From contig UQVZ01000017.1 in NCBI GenBank assembly GCA_900544675.1, forward strand, positions 1 to 64,000: DNA of 64,000 nt, in the 5' to 3' direction. Source of the DNA: an uncultured Bacteroides sp. Lineage in GTDB: Bacteria; Bacteroidota; Bacteroidia; Bacteroidales; Bacteroidaceae. A program made the position numbers and the translations under genes. Each line of letters opens with the position of its first letter. Positions within the stretch are counted from its first letter, which is position 1. This document shows positions 52,809 through 62,361 of this stretch, piece after piece. Below the pieces are notes generated by a model. That model was not told the origin of the DNA and did not search any database. It saw only the letters and a program-made list of their open reading frames with translations.

Positions 52809-53630
52809 ATGGCAGTACGTAAATTTAAGCCCACAACACCGGGGCAGAGACACAAAATTATTGGTACTTTTGAAGAGATTACTGCATCGGTACCAGAAAA
52901 ATCTCTTGTGTATGGAAAGCGTTCTACAGGTGGTCGTAACAATGTAGGTAAAATGACAATGCGCTACATGGGTGGCGGTCACAAGAGAAAATATCGTATT
53001 ATCGATTTCAAGAGAAACAAAGACGGTGTTCCAGCAGTCGTTAAGACCATTGAATACGATCCGAACCGCTCGGCTCGTATCGCTTTGTTGTTTTACGCTG
53101 ACGGTGAAAAAAGATATATTATTGCTCCTAATGGATTGCAGGTAGGCAGCACATTGATGTCTGGAGCGAATGCGGCGCCTGAGATTGGTAACGCACTTCC
53201 GCTTGAAAACATCCCTGTAGGTACTGTGATTCATAACATTGAATTGCGTCCGGGACAAGGTGCTGCTCTGGTAAGATCGGCTGGTAATTTTGCTCAATTG
53301 ACTTCTCGTGAGGGACGCTATTGTGTGATTAAATTGCCTTCAGGCGAGTTGAGACAAATTTTGGGTACTTGCAAGGCTACTATCGGTAGCGTAGGTAACT
53401 CAGACCATGCACTGGAATCATCTGGTAAGGCAGGTCGCTCTCGCTGGTTGGGACGTCGTCCGCACAACCGTGGTGTTGTTATGAACCCTGTTGATCACCC
53501 GATGGGTGGTGGTGAAGGACGTCAGTCCGGAGGTCATCCGAGATCACGCAAAGGATTGTATGCTAAGGGCTTGAAGACAAGAGCTCCGAAGAAACAGTCT
53601 TCTAAGTATATAATTGAAAGAAGAAAGTAA
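52809..53630 (+). CDS. rplB: 50S ribosomal protein uL2
   Basis: A 273-residue protein needed for subunit joining and peptidyl transfer. It ends with the conserved MNPVDHPMGGGEGRQSGGHP block that includes the catalytically important histidine. Confidence 0.98.
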   Translation: MAVRKFKPTTPGQRHKIIGTFEEITASVPEKSLVYGKRSTGGRNNVGKMTMRYMGGGHKRKYRIIDFKRNKDGVPAVVKTIEYDPNRSARIALLFYADGEKRYIIAPNGLQVGSTLMSGANAAPEIGNALPLENIPVGTVIHNIELRPGQGAALVRSAGNFAQLTSREGRYCVIKLPSGELRQILGTCKATIGSVGNSDHALESSGKAGRSRWLGRRPHNRGVVMNPVDHPMGGGEGRQSGGHPRSRKGLYAKGLKTRAPKKQSSKYIIERRK

Positions 53631-53655
53631 TAACAACTGATTAAGTGAGAAAATT

Positions 53656-53925
53656 ATGAGTCGTTCATTAAAAAAAGGTCCATATATTAATGTAAAACTG
53701 GAAAAGAAGGTGCTTGCTATGAATGAAAGCGGCAAGAAGTCAGTTGTTAAGACATGGGCCAGAGCTTCAATGATTTCGCCTGATTTCGTTGGGCATACTA
53801 TTGCAGTTCATAACGGAAATAAATTTATTCCTGTTTATGTTACAGAAAACATGGTAGGACACAAGTTGGGTGAGTTTGCCCCGACACGTACATTCCGCGG
53901 CCATGCAGGTAACAAGAAAAAATAA
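53656..53925 (+). CDS. rpsS: 30S ribosomal protein uS19
   Basis: An 89-residue head protein (MSRSLKKGPYINVKLEKKVL) with TFRGHAGNKKK at the end. Standard position between rplB and rplV. Confidence 0.98.
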   Translation: MSRSLKKGPYINVKLEKKVLAMNESGKKSVVKTWARASMISPDFVGHTIAVHNGNKFIPVYVTENMVGHKLGEFAPTRTFRGHAGNKKK

Positions 53926-53965
53926 GTTGACAGGAGCTTTTTGAAATAATAAAAAGTGAAGAATA

Positions 53966-54373
53966 ATGGGAGCAAGAAAAAAAATATCGGCTGAAAAGAG
54001 AAAAGAAGCCCTTAAAACCATGTATTTTGCAAAATTGCAAAATGTGCCTACTTCTCCACGTAAGATGCGTCTTGTAGCTGACATGATTCGTGGTATGGAA
54101 GTGAACCGTGCACTTGGCGTTTTGAAGTTTTCTTCAAAAGCCGCTTCTGCAAAAGTGGAGAAACTGTTACGCTCTGCTATTGCGAACTGGGAAACGAAAA
54201 ACGAGCGCAAGGCTGAAGACGGCGAACTGTATGTAACTAAGATTTTTGTTGATGAAGGTGTAACTCTGAAAAGAATGAGACCGGCACCGCAGGGTAGAGG
54301 TTACAGAATTCGCAAACGTTCTAACCATGTGACTTTGTTTGTTGATTCTAAAAATACTAATGATAAAAATTAA
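53966..54373 (+). CDS. rplV: 50S ribosomal protein uL22
   Basis: A 135-residue tunnel protein. Core SPRKMRLVADMIRGMEVNRA, loop KRMRPAPQGRGYRIRKRSNH. An N-terminal extension of about 17 lysine-rich residues (MGARKKISAEKRKEALK) precedes the usual start, as in other Bacteroidales. Confidence 0.97.
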   Translation: MGARKKISAEKRKEALKTMYFAKLQNVPTSPRKMRLVADMIRGMEVNRALGVLKFSSKAASAKVEKLLRSAIANWETKNERKAEDGELYVTKIFVDEGVTLKRMRPAPQGRGYRIRKRSNHVTLFVDSKNTNDKN

Positions 54374-54379
54374 GCGTAG

Positions 54380-55111
54380 ATGGGACAGAAAGTTAATCCG
54401 ATAAGCAACCGTTTAGGAATTATCAGAGGATGGGATTCTAATTGGTACGGTGGCAAGAATTATGGTGATGCTTTGCTGGAAGACAGCAAAATTCGTAAAT
54501 ATCTGAATGCCAGACTTGCAAAAGCCAGCGTTTCTAGAATCGTGATCGAACGTACTCTGAAATTGGTGACAATTACTGTATGTACAGCTCGCCCGGGTAT
54601 TATCATTGGTAAAGGTGGTCAGGAAGTTGACAAGCTGAAAGAGGAGTTGAAGAAGATCACCGATAAGGATATTCAAATCAATATCTTTGAGGTAAAGAGA
54701 CCTGAACTTGATGCTGTTATCGTAGCTAACAACATCGCTCGCCAAGTAGAAGGTAAAATCGCTTACCGCCGTGCCATCAAGATGGCTATCGCCAATACGA
54801 TGCGTATGGGTGCTGAAGGTATCAAAGTATTGATTTCTGGTCGTTTGAACGGTGCGGAAATGGCACGTTCTGAAATGTATAAAGAAGGTCGTACACCGCT
54901 GCATACATTCCGTGCAGACATCGACTATTGCCAGGCAGAAGCTCTGACAAAAGTTGGTTTGCTGGGTATCAAGGTGTGGATTTGTCGTGGTGAGGTTTAC
55001 GGTAAACGTGAGTTGGCTCCGAACTTTACTCAGACTAAGGAAACCGGCCGTGGCGGAAACGGAAACAATGGTGGTAAGAATTTCCGCAGAAAGAAAAACA
55101 ACAATCGCTAA
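54380..55111 (+). CDS. rpsC: 30S ribosomal protein uS3
   Basis: A 243-residue head protein at the mRNA entry site. KH domain motif ARPGIIIGKGGQEVDKL, C-terminal domain WICRGEVYGKRELAPNFTQT, then a basic tail rich in Gly, Asn, Lys and Arg. Confidence 0.98.
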   Translation: MGQKVNPISNRLGIIRGWDSNWYGGKNYGDALLEDSKIRKYLNARLAKASVSRIVIERTLKLVTITVCTARPGIIIGKGGQEVDKLKEELKKITDKDIQINIFEVKRPELDAVIVANNIARQVEGKIAYRRAIKMAIANTMRMGAEGIKVLISGRLNGAEMARSEMYKEGRTPLHTFRADIDYCQAEALTKVGLLGIKVWICRGEVYGKRELAPNFTQTKETGRGGNGNNGGKNFRRKKNNNR

Positions 55112-55132
55112 CGAATTTGAATTTTAGGAATT

Positions 55133-55564
55133 ATGTTACAACCGAAAAAGACAAAATTCAGAAGACAGCAGAAGGGTAGCGCCAAAGGTAATGCTCAGCG
55201 TGGTCATCAGTTGGCATTTGGTTCTTTCGGAATCAAATCTTTGCAGACTAAATGGATCACTGGTCGCCAGATTGAAGCAGCTCGTATTGCTGTAACTAGA
55301 TATATGCAACGTCAGGGTCAGATTTGGATCCGCATTTTCCCGGACAAACCTATTACTCGCAAGCCTGCTGACGTACGTATGGGTAAAGGTAAAGGTAATC
55401 CGGAAGGCTTTGTTGCTCCTGTAACTCCGGGCCGTATCCTGATCGAAGTAGAAGGAGTATCTTTTGATGTAGCTAAAGAAGCTTTGCGCCTGGCGGCTCA
55501 AAAACTTCCTGTTACTACTAAGTTTATTGTTAGACGTGATTACGACGCAAGTCAAAATGTTTAA
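55133..55564 (+). CDS. rplP: 50S ribosomal protein uL16
   Basis: A 143-residue protein near the A-site tRNA. It starts MLQPKKTKFRRQQKGSAKGN and contains GKGKGNPEGFVAPVTPGRIL. Confidence 0.98.
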   Translation: MLQPKKTKFRRQQKGSAKGNAQRGHQLAFGSFGIKSLQTKWITGRQIEAARIAVTRYMQRQGQIWIRIFPDKPITRKPADVRMGKGKGNPEGFVAPVTPGRILIEVEGVSFDVAKEALRLAAQKLPVTTKFIVRRDYDASQNV

Positions 55565-55571
55565 TTGAGAT

Positions 55572-55769
55572 ATGAAGATTGCAGAAATTAGAGAAATCCC
55601 TACCAATGAATTGGCTGAAAGAATTCAGACAGAAGTAGCTAATTATAACCAAATGGTGTTGAATCATTCAATCTCTCCGTTGGAAAATACTGCACAGATT
55701 AAAACTTTGCGTAGAACAATCGCACGGATGAAGACAGAATTGCGTCAGAGAGAACTCAACAACAAATAA
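55572..55769 (+). CDS. rpmC: 50S ribosomal protein uL29
   Basis: A 65-residue two-helix protein (MKIAEIREIPTNELAERIQT) with TLRRTIARMKTELRQRE. It sits close to the tunnel exit. Confidence 0.96.
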   Translation: MKIAEIREIPTNELAERIQTEVANYNQMVLNHSISPLENTAQIKTLRRTIARMKTELRQRELNNK

Positions 55770-55781
55770 TAAGGTCTTATT

Positions 55782-56039
55782 ATGGAAGTGAGAAATTTAA
55801 GAAAAGAAAGAACAGGTGTTGTGATTAGCAACAAAATGGATAAGACCGTTACAGTTGCTGCCAAATTTAAGGAAAAACACCCGATATATGGTAAATTCGT
55901 TTCTAAAACGAAGAAATATCATGCTCATGACGAAAAGAATGAATGTGCTGTAGGTGATACAGTACGTATCATGGAGACTCGTCCTTTGAGCAAGACTAAG
56001 AGATGGAGAGTGGTTGAAATAATTGAAAAAGCTAAGTAA
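55782..56039 (+). CDS. rpsQ: 30S ribosomal protein uS17
   Basis: An 85-residue protein with RKERTGVVISNKMDKTVTVA and the ETRPLSKTKRWRVVEI end. Binds helix 11 of 16S rRNA. Confidence 0.97.
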   Translation: MEVRNLRKERTGVVISNKMDKTVTVAAKFKEKHPIYGKFVSKTKKYHAHDEKNECAVGDTVRIMETRPLSKTKRWRVVEIIEKAK

Positions 56040-56041
56040 TT

Positions 56042-56407
56042 ATGATACAAGCAGAATCCAGACTTACAGTATGTGATAACAGTGGCGCAAAAGAAGCTCT
56101 TTGCATCCGTGTATTGGGTGGTACAAGAAGACGCTACGCTTCTGTAGGGGATGTAATCGTTGTTACAGTAAAGAGCGTAATCCCCTCAAGTGATATTAAG
56201 AAAGGTGCAGTATCTAAGGCTTTGGTCGTACGTACTAAGAAAGAGATTCGTCGTGCTGACGGTTCTTACATCCGCTTTGATGACAATGCTTGCGTGCTGT
56301 TGAACAATGCAGGCGAAATTAGAGGTAGTCGTATCTTCGGACCTGTTGCGAGAGAGTTGCGTAATGCAAATATGAAAGTGGTTTCACTTGCACCTGAAGT
56401 ACTTTAA
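56042..56407 (+). CDS. rplN: 50S ribosomal protein uL14
   Basis: A 121-residue protein of the subunit interface (MIQAESRLTVCDNSGAKEAL) with GSRIFGPVARELRNANMKV. Only two bases separate it from rpsQ. Confidence 0.98.
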   Translation: MIQAESRLTVCDNSGAKEALCIRVLGGTRRRYASVGDVIVVTVKSVIPSSDIKKGAVSKALVVRTKKEIRRADGSYIRFDDNACVLLNNAGEIRGSRIFGPVARELRNANMKVVSLAPEVL

Positions 56408-56430
56408 TTTTGTAAAAAAGTTAAGTAGTA

Positions 56431-56754
56431 ATGAGTAAGTTACATATTAAAAAAGGCGATACAGTTTACGTAAACTCTGGCGAAGACAAGGGTAAAACTG
56501 GACGTGTGTTGAAAGTTCTTGTAAAAGAAGGACGTGCCGTGGTTGAGGGTATCAATATGGTATCTAAGAGCACCAAACCGAATGCAAAGAATCCACAGGG
56601 GGGTATTGTGAAACAGGAAGCTCCTATTCACATCTCTAACCTGAATCCGGTTGACCCGAAGACAGGTAAACCGACGCGTATTGGTAGAAGAGAAAGTTCT
56701 GATGGAAGAACATTTGTTCGTTATGCTAAAAAATCGGGAGAGGAGATTAAATAA
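56431..56754 (+). CDS. rplX: 50S ribosomal protein uL24
   Basis: A 107-residue assembly-initiating protein with a KOW motif (HIKKGDTVYVNSGEDKGKTG). Its stop overlaps the rplE start (TAATG). Confidence 0.97.
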   Translation: MSKLHIKKGDTVYVNSGEDKGKTGRVLKVLVKEGRAVVEGINMVSKSTKPNAKNPQGGIVKQEAPIHISNLNPVDPKTGKPTRIGRRESSDGRTFVRYAKKSGEEIK

Positions 56755-57311
56755 TGGGTAATACTGCTAGCCTTAAGAAAGAATATGCAGAGCGCATTGC
56801 TCCTGCATTGAAGAATCAATTCAAGTATTCTTCGACTATGCAAATTCCTGTACTCAAGAAGATTGTTATCAATCAAGGTTTGGGTATGGCTGTTGCTGAC
56901 AAGAAAATTATTGATGTCGCTATCAACGAGCTGACTGCCATTACAGGTCAGAAAGCTGTAGCGACTGTATCACGTAAGGATATTGCCAACTTCAAGTTGC
57001 GTAAGAAAATGCCGATTGGGGTAATGGTGACTTTGCGTCGTGAAAGAATGTATGAATTCCTTGAGAAACTTGTACGTGTGGCATTGCCTCGTATCCGTGA
57101 CTTCAAAGGTATCGAAAGCAAGTTTGACGGTCGTGGTAACTATACGTTGGGTATCCAGGAACAAATCATTTTCCCGGAAATCAATATCGACAGCATTACC
57201 AAGATTATGGGTATGAACATTACGTTCGTTACTTCTGCCCAGACTGATGAAGAAGGTTATGCTTTGTTGAAAGAATTCGGTTTACCGTTTAAAAACGCTA
57301 AAAAAGACTGA
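56754..57311 (+). CDS. rplE: 50S ribosomal protein uL5
   Basis: A 185-residue protein of the central protuberance that binds 5S rRNA. Motifs KKIVINQGLGMA, VTLRRERMYEFLEKLV and GRGNYTLGIQEQIIFPEI. Confidence 0.98.
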   Translation: MGNTASLKKEYAERIAPALKNQFKYSSTMQIPVLKKIVINQGLGMAVADKKIIDVAINELTAITGQKAVATVSRKDIANFKLRKKMPIGVMVTLRRERMYEFLEKLVRVALPRIRDFKGIESKFDGRGNYTLGIQEQIIFPEINIDSITKIMGMNITFVTSAQTDEEGYALLKEFGLPFKNAKKD

Positions 57312-57316
57312 TAGAT

Positions 57317-57616
57317 ATGGCAAAAGAATCAATGAAAGCTCGTGAAGTAAAAAGAGCTAAGCTGGTAGCCAAATATGCAGAAAAACGTGCTGCGCTGAAG
57401 AAAATTGTTAATTCAGGTGATCCTGTAGCAGCTTTCGAAGCAGCACAGAAATTGCAAGACCTGCCTAAGAATTCGAACCCGATTCGTTTACACAATCGTT
57501 GCAAGCTGACAGGTCGTCCGAGAGGTTACATGCGCCAGTTCGGTATTTCACGTATCCAATTTCGTGAAATGGCATCCAATGGTTTGATTCCGGGTGTTAA
57601 GAAAGCAAGTTGGTAA
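57317..57616 (+). CDS. rpsN: 30S ribosomal protein uS14, long form
   Basis: A 99-residue protein ending GYMRQFGISRIQFREMASNG and KKASW. It is the long form without the CxxC-CxxC zinc site, so it does not need zinc. Confidence 0.96.
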   Translation: MAKESMKAREVKRAKLVAKYAEKRAALKKIVNSGDPVAAFEAAQKLQDLPKNSNPIRLHNRCKLTGRPRGYMRQFGISRIQFREMASNGLIPGVKKASW

Positions 57617-57675
57617 TTAGTGTTTATTATTAAATATTGTCAGGGTAGTCCTGATTAATTTAACAATTATTTTTT

Positions 57676-58071
57676 ATGACAGATCCAATCGCAGATTATC
57701 TCACACGGTTGAGAAATGCAATCAGTGCAAAGCACAGAGTGGTGGAAGTACCTGCTTCAAATCTGAAAAAGGAGATTACAAAAATCCTGTTTGACAAAGG
57801 TTACATCCTGAATTACAAATTTGTAGAAGATGGTCCTCAGGGTACTATCAAGGTGGCTTTGAAGTATGACGCCGTAAACAAGGTGAATGCTATCAAGAAG
57901 CTGATCAGAGTATCTACTCCGGGTATGCGTAAGTATACCGGCTACAAGGACATGCCGAGAGTTATTAACGGATTAGGTATTGCTATTATATCTACTTCCA
58001 AAGGTGTAATGACTGATAAAGAAGCTTCAGCCTTGAAGATTGGCGGTGAAGTTCTTTGTTATGTATATTAA
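57676..58071 (+). CDS. rpsH: 30S ribosomal protein uS8
   Basis: A 131-residue protein (MTDPIADYLTRLRNAISAKH) with STSKGVMTDKEASALKIGGE. In E. coli it represses the spc operon; no matching RNA site was identified here. Confidence 0.98.
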   Translation: MTDPIADYLTRLRNAISAKHRVVEVPASNLKKEITKILFDKGYILNYKFVEDGPQGTIKVALKYDAVNKVNAIKKLIRVSTPGMRKYTGYKDMPRVINGLGIAIISTSKGVMTDKEASALKIGGEVLCYVY

Positions 58072-58084
58072 TGGAGGGTAAGCT

Positions 58085-58654
58085 ATGTCAAGAATAGGTA
58101 AATTACCAGTTGTTATTCCCGCAGGAGTGACTGTATCCCTGAAGGATAATGTAGTTACTGTTAAAGGTCCGAAAGGTGAGTTGAGTCAGTATGTCAACCC
58201 GGCTATTGATGTGACGGTTGAAGACGGACATGTGGTGTTGAAAGAAAACGAAAACGCCATGCTTGACGATTTGAAACAGCGTCATGCGTATCACGGCTTG
58301 TATCGTGCTTTGGTGCACAATATGGTTGTGGGCGTTTCTGAAGGATATAAGAAAGAATTGGAATTGGTTGGTGTAGGTTACCGTGCGTCAAACAACGGTA
58401 ATATCATTGATCTCGCTTTGGGCTATACGCATAATATCTTTTTGCAGTTGCCTCCCGAGATTAAGGTAGAAACCAAATCAGAAAGAAATAAGAACCCTCT
58501 TATTATCTTGGAATCTTGTGACAAACAGCTGCTTGGTCAGGTGTGTGCAAAAATACGTTCTTTCCGTAAGCCTGAACCTTATAAAGGAAAAGGTGTTAAG
58601 TTTGTTGGTGAAGAAATTCGTAGAAAGTCTGGTAAGTCGGCTGGCGCTAAATAA
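58085..58654 (+). CDS. rplF: 50S ribosomal protein uL6
   Basis: A 189-residue protein near the GTPase centre with SRIGKLPVVIPAGVTV and EPYKGKGVKFVGEEIRRKSG. A GGAGG precedes the start by 7 bases. Confidence 0.98.
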   Translation: MSRIGKLPVVIPAGVTVSLKDNVVTVKGPKGELSQYVNPAIDVTVEDGHVVLKENENAMLDDLKQRHAYHGLYRALVHNMVVGVSEGYKKELELVGVGYRASNNGNIIDLALGYTHNIFLQLPPEIKVETKSERNKNPLIILESCDKQLLGQVCAKIRSFRKPEPYKGKGVKFVGEEIRRKSGKSAGAK

Positions 58655-58677
58655 TTCACATAAAATCGTATAATATT

Positions 58678-59019
58678 ATGACAACAAAAATAGAAAGACG
58701 AATCAAGATTAAATATAGAGTACGCAACAAGATTTCAGGTACTCCGGAACGTCCGCGTATGAGTGTGTTCAGAAGCAATAAGCAAATCTATGTACAGGTT
58801 ATCGATGACCTGAACGGCAAGACTTTGGCAGCTGCTTCTTCACTGGGTATGGAGACTATGCCTAAGAAAGAACAGGCAGCTAAAGTAGGTGAACTGATTG
58901 CTAAGAAAGCGCAGGAAGCCGGTATTACGACTGTCGTATTCGACCGTAATGGTTACTTGTATCATGGGAGAGTAAAAGAAGTGGCTGATGCCGCTCGTAA
59001 CGGTGGACTTAAATTTTAA
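58678..59019 (+). CDS. rplR: 50S ribosomal protein uL18
   Basis: A 113-residue 5S rRNA-binding protein with RPRMSVFRSNKQIYVQVIDD and the end YHGRVKEVADAARNGGLKF. Confidence 0.97.
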   Translation: MTTKIERRIKIKYRVRNKISGTPERPRMSVFRSNKQIYVQVIDDLNGKTLAAASSLGMETMPKKEQAAKVGELIAKKAQEAGITTVVFDRNGYLYHGRVKEVADAARNGGLKF

Positions 59020-59025
59020 TGGATT

Positions 59026-59541
59026 ATGGCAGTTAATAACAGAGTTAAGATCTCTAACGATATAGAGTTAAAGGATAGACTGGTAGCAATTAACCGTGTG
59101 ACGAAGGTTACAAAAGGTGGTAGAACTTTCAGCTTTGCTGCTATCGTTGTAGTCGGAAACGAAGACGGTGTAATCGGTTACGGTCTGGGTAAGGCAGGCG
59201 AAGTAACAGCTGCAATTGCAAAAGGTGTAGAGGCTGCGAAGAAAAATTTGACTCGTGTTCCTGTATTGAAAGGTACGGTACCTCACGAACAAAGTGCTAA
59301 GTTCGGTGGGGCAGAAGTATTCATCAAACCGGCTTCAACAGGTACCGGAGTGGTTGCCGGTGGTGCAATGCGTGCCGTATTGGAAAGTGTAGGAGTTACA
59401 GATGTTTTGGCTAAGTCGAAAGGATCTTCCAATCCTCACAACTTGGTGAAAGCTACAATTCTTGCATTAAGCGAGATGCGCGATGCTCGTATGGTAGCTC
59501 AAAACAGAGGTGTAAGTTTGGATAAAGTATTTAGAGGATAA
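59026..59541 (+). CDS. rpsE: 30S ribosomal protein uS5
   Basis: A 171-residue decoding-accuracy protein with the loop VTKGGRTFSFAAIVVVGNED (spectinomycin region) and GSSNPHNLVKATILAL. Confidence 0.98.
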   Translation: MAVNNRVKISNDIELKDRLVAINRVTKVTKGGRTFSFAAIVVVGNEDGVIGYGLGKAGEVTAAIAKGVEAAKKNLTRVPVLKGTVPHEQSAKFGGAEVFIKPASTGTGVVAGGAMRAVLESVGVTDVLAKSKGSSNPHNLVKATILALSEMRDARMVAQNRGVSLDKVFRG

Positions 59542-59546
59542 GGAGG
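59540..59546 (+). promoter_or_regulatory. Strong Shine-Dalgarno site of rpmD
   Basis: AAGGAGG, six bases before the rpmD ATG. It overlaps the rpsE stop codon. Confidence 0.65.
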
Positions 59547-59552
59547 TTTGAT

Positions 59553-59729
59553 ATGGCAACTATTAAGATTAAGCAAGTAAAAAGTAGAATAGGTGCTCCT
59601 GCTACTCAGAAGAGAACTTTGGATTCTTTGGGACTTCGTAAATTGAATCGTGTAGTTGAACATGAAGCAACTCCTTCTGTTCTGGGTATGGTTGAAAAGG
59701 TAAAACATCTTGTTACAATCGTTAAGTAA
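59553..59729 (+). CDS. rpmD: 50S ribosomal protein uL30
   Basis: A 58-residue protein, MATIKIKQVKSRIGAPATQK, then RTLDSLGLRKLNRVVEH. It is a short gene with a strong Shine-Dalgarno site, in its usual place between rpsE and rplO. Confidence 0.95.
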   Translation: MATIKIKQVKSRIGAPATQKRTLDSLGLRKLNRVVEHEATPSVLGMVEKVKHLVTIVK

Positions 59730-59752
59730 TAATTAATAAAGAATTTTGCAAT

Positions 59753-60199
59753 ATGAATTTAAATAGTTTACGTCCTGCAGAAGGTTCTACTAAAACAAGA
59801 AAAAGAATTGGTCGTGGTCCAGGTTCTGGTTTAGGTGGTACTTCTACAAGAGGACATAAAGGTGCAAAATCAAGATCTGGTTATTCTAAGAAGATTGGTT
59901 TTGAAGGAGGTCAGATGCCTCTTCAGCGCCGTGTGCCCAAATTTGGTTTCAAGAATATTAACCGTGTTGAATACAAGGCCATTAACCTTAGCACAATTCA
60001 GGAGTTGGCTACAGCAAAGAATTTGTCTAAAGTAGGTATTAATGAGTTAATTGAAGCAGGTTTTGTTTCTTCTAATCAATTAGTGAAAGTTCTTGGTAAC
60101 GGTAGTTTAACTACTAAACTCGAAGTTGAAGCTCATGCTTTCTCTAAGAGCGCAGTAGCTGCAATCGAAGCCGTTGGTGGTAATGCAGTAAAACTCTGA
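59753..60199 (+). CDS. rplO: 50S ribosomal protein uL15
   Basis: A 148-residue protein with the glycine/basic N-terminal arm RIGRGPGSGLGGTSTRGHKG and GGQMPLQRRVPKFGFKN. It is followed by secY after four bases. Confidence 0.98.
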   Translation: MNLNSLRPAEGSTKTRKRIGRGPGSGLGGTSTRGHKGAKSRSGYSKKIGFEGGQMPLQRRVPKFGFKNINRVEYKAINLSTIQELATAKNLSKVGINELIEAGFVSSNQLVKVLGNGSLTTKLEVEAHAFSKSAVAAIEAVGGNAVKL

Positions 60200-60203
60200 T
60201 TCA

Positions 60204-61547
60204 ATGAGAAAATCTATTGAAACATTAAAGAACATATGGAATATTGAGGATCTGAGACAGCGGATCCTCATTACTATATTGTTTGTCGCAATCTACAGAT
60301 TCGGTTCGTATGTGGTTCTTCCAGGTATCAACCCAGATATGTTGTCAAAGTTGCATGAACAAACGAGTGAAGGTCTTCTTGCTTTGTTAAACATGTTCTC
60401 TGGTGGAGCTTTTTCTAATGCGTCTATTTTTGCATTAGGAATTATGCCGTACATCTCTGCATCCATTGTGATTCAGCTGTTGGCGATTGCAGTTCCTTAT
60501 TTCCAGAAACTACAGCGTGAAGGTGAAAGCGGGCGGAGGAAAATCAATCAGTATACTCGTATTCTGACTATATTTATCTTGATTTTTCAGGCTCCTTCTT
60601 ATCTGATCAACTTGAAAATGCAGGCAGGTCCGGCTCTTAATGCTTCATTAGATTGGACTTTCTTTATTATTACTTCGACCATCATTTTGGCAGCCGGTAG
60701 TATGTTTATTTTATGGTTGGGTGAAAGAATCACAGATAAAGGTATTGGAAACGGAATTTCGTTGATTATCATGATTGGTATCATTGCCCGTCTTCCACAG
60801 GCTTTCTCAGGTGAGTTCGTATCCCGTCTTGCTTCTCCTGGTGCGGGGGGTATTATCATGTTCTTGCTCGAGATTATCGTGCTGATTCTGGTAATTGCCG
60901 CTGCTATCCTTTTGGTGCAAGGCGTCCGTAAAATTCCTGTGCAATATGCAAAACGTATTGTCGGTAATAAGCAATATGGTGGTGCAAGACAATACATTCC
61001 TTTGAAGGTGAATGCTGCAAATGTGATGCCGATTATTTTTGCGCAAGCAATCATGTTTATTCCTATTACCCTTGTAGGATTTTCGAATGTTGCTTCTGCC
61101 AGCGGTATCGTGCGTGCTTTTGTTGATCATACCAGCTTCTTGTACAATCTGGTTTTCGCTATTCTGATTATTGTATTTACGTGGTTCTATACCGCCATTA
61201 CAATCAATCCGAACCAAATGGCTGAAGACATGAAGCGGAACAACGGCTTTATTCCCGGCATCAAGCCCGGAAAGAGTACGGCTGATTATATTGATATGAT
61301 TATGACACGCATTACATTGCCAGGTTCTTTGTTCTTGGCTCTCATCGCTATCCTGCCGGCATTTGCAGGTATATTCGGCGTACAGGCTGAGTTTGCGCAA
61401 TTCTTCGGTGGAACATCTTTGTTGATTCTTGTAGGTGTTGTGCTTGATACTTTACAGCAAGTAGAAAGTCATTTATTGATGCGTCATTACGACGGGCTTC
61501 TGACTTCGGGAAGAATCAAAGGCCGTTCGGGCGTAGCTGCATATTAA
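60204..61547 (+). CDS. secY: Preprotein translocase subunit SecY
   Basis: A 447-residue ten-helix inner-membrane channel that exports unfolded proteins with SecE. It has IYRFGSYVVLPGI in helix 1, ALGIMPYISASIVIQLL in helix 2 and the cytosolic loop QREGESGRRKINQYTR. The C-terminal loop motif ESHLLMRHYDGLL is typical. Confidence 0.98.
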   Translation: MRKSIETLKNIWNIEDLRQRILITILFVAIYRFGSYVVLPGINPDMLSKLHEQTSEGLLALLNMFSGGAFSNASIFALGIMPYISASIVIQLLAIAVPYFQKLQREGESGRRKINQYTRILTIFILIFQAPSYLINLKMQAGPALNASLDWTFFIITSTIILAAGSMFILWLGERITDKGIGNGISLIIMIGIIARLPQAFSGEFVSRLASPGAGGIIMFLLEIIVLILVIAAAILLVQGVRKIPVQYAKRIVGNKQYGGARQYIPLKVNAANVMPIIFAQAIMFIPITLVGFSNVASASGIVRAFVDHTSFLYNLVFAILIIVFTWFYTAITINPNQMAEDMKRNNGFIPGIKPGKSTADYIDMIMTRITLPGSLFLALIAILPAFAGIFGVQAEFAQFFGGTSLLILVGVVLDTLQQVESHLLMRHYDGLLTSGRIKGRSGVAAY

Positions 61548-61560
61548 TTTTGCATTCAAT

Positions 61561-62358
61561 ATGATATTTCTTAAGACTGATGATGAAATAGAATTGTTAC
61601 GCCAAAGTAATCTCCTCGTGGGGAGAACTTTGGCTGAACTAGCTAAACTGATCCGGCCGGGAGTGACGACAAAGCAACTGGATAAGGTTGCCGAGGAGTT
61701 CATAAGAGACAATGGGGCAGTTCCTACTTTCAAAGGCTTCCCCAATCCTTATGGCGGTCCGTTTCCCGGTTCAATATGTACTTCGGTAAACGAACAGGTA
61801 GTGCATGGCATTCCTAATGATACGCCCTTGAAAGAAGGAGATATTATTTCGATTGATTGCGGAACTTATATGAATGGTTATTGCGGAGATTCTGCTTATA
61901 CCTTTTGTGTAGGTGAAGTGGCTCCCGAAGTTAAAGCTCTTTTGAAAACTACTAAAGAGGCGTTGTATAAAGGAATAGAAAATGCGGTACATGGAAAGCG
62001 TTTAGGAGATATCGGTTATGCTGTCCAGCAACATTGTGAAGCACAGTCATACGGTGTGGTACGAGAGTTTGTAGGACATGGCATAGGCAAGGAAATGCAT
62101 GAAGACCCACCCGTCCCTAATTATGGAAAACGTGGTACAGGAACCCTTTTGAAAAAGGGAATGTGCATTGCTATCGAGCCGATGATTACTTTAGGCGACC
62201 GAAAGATTGTCATGGAAAGTGACCGGTGGACAATCCGTACAGCCGACCGTAAGTGTGCTGCTCATTTTGAGCATACAGTAGCAGTCGGGTTAGGCAAGGC
62301 TGATATCTTATCATCATTTGATTATATAGAAGAAGTATTGAAAAATAAAGAGAATTAA
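61561..62358 (+). CDS. map: Type I methionine aminopeptidase
   Basis: A 265-residue enzyme that removes the initiator methionine. The five metal ligands lie in IDCGTYMNGYCGDSA (two Asp), GHGIGKEMHEDPP (His), AIEPM (Glu) and FEHTVAV (Glu). Between secY and infA, a common place. Confidence 0.97.
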   Translation: MIFLKTDDEIELLRQSNLLVGRTLAELAKLIRPGVTTKQLDKVAEEFIRDNGAVPTFKGFPNPYGGPFPGSICTSVNEQVVHGIPNDTPLKEGDIISIDCGTYMNGYCGDSAYTFCVGEVAPEVKALLKTTKEALYKGIENAVHGKRLGDIGYAVQQHCEAQSYGVVREFVGHGIGKEMHEDPPVPNYGKRGTGTLLKKGMCIAIEPMITLGDRKIVMESDRWTIRTADRKCAAHFEHTVAVGLGKADILSSFDYIEEVLKNKEN

Positions 62359-62361
62359 TAT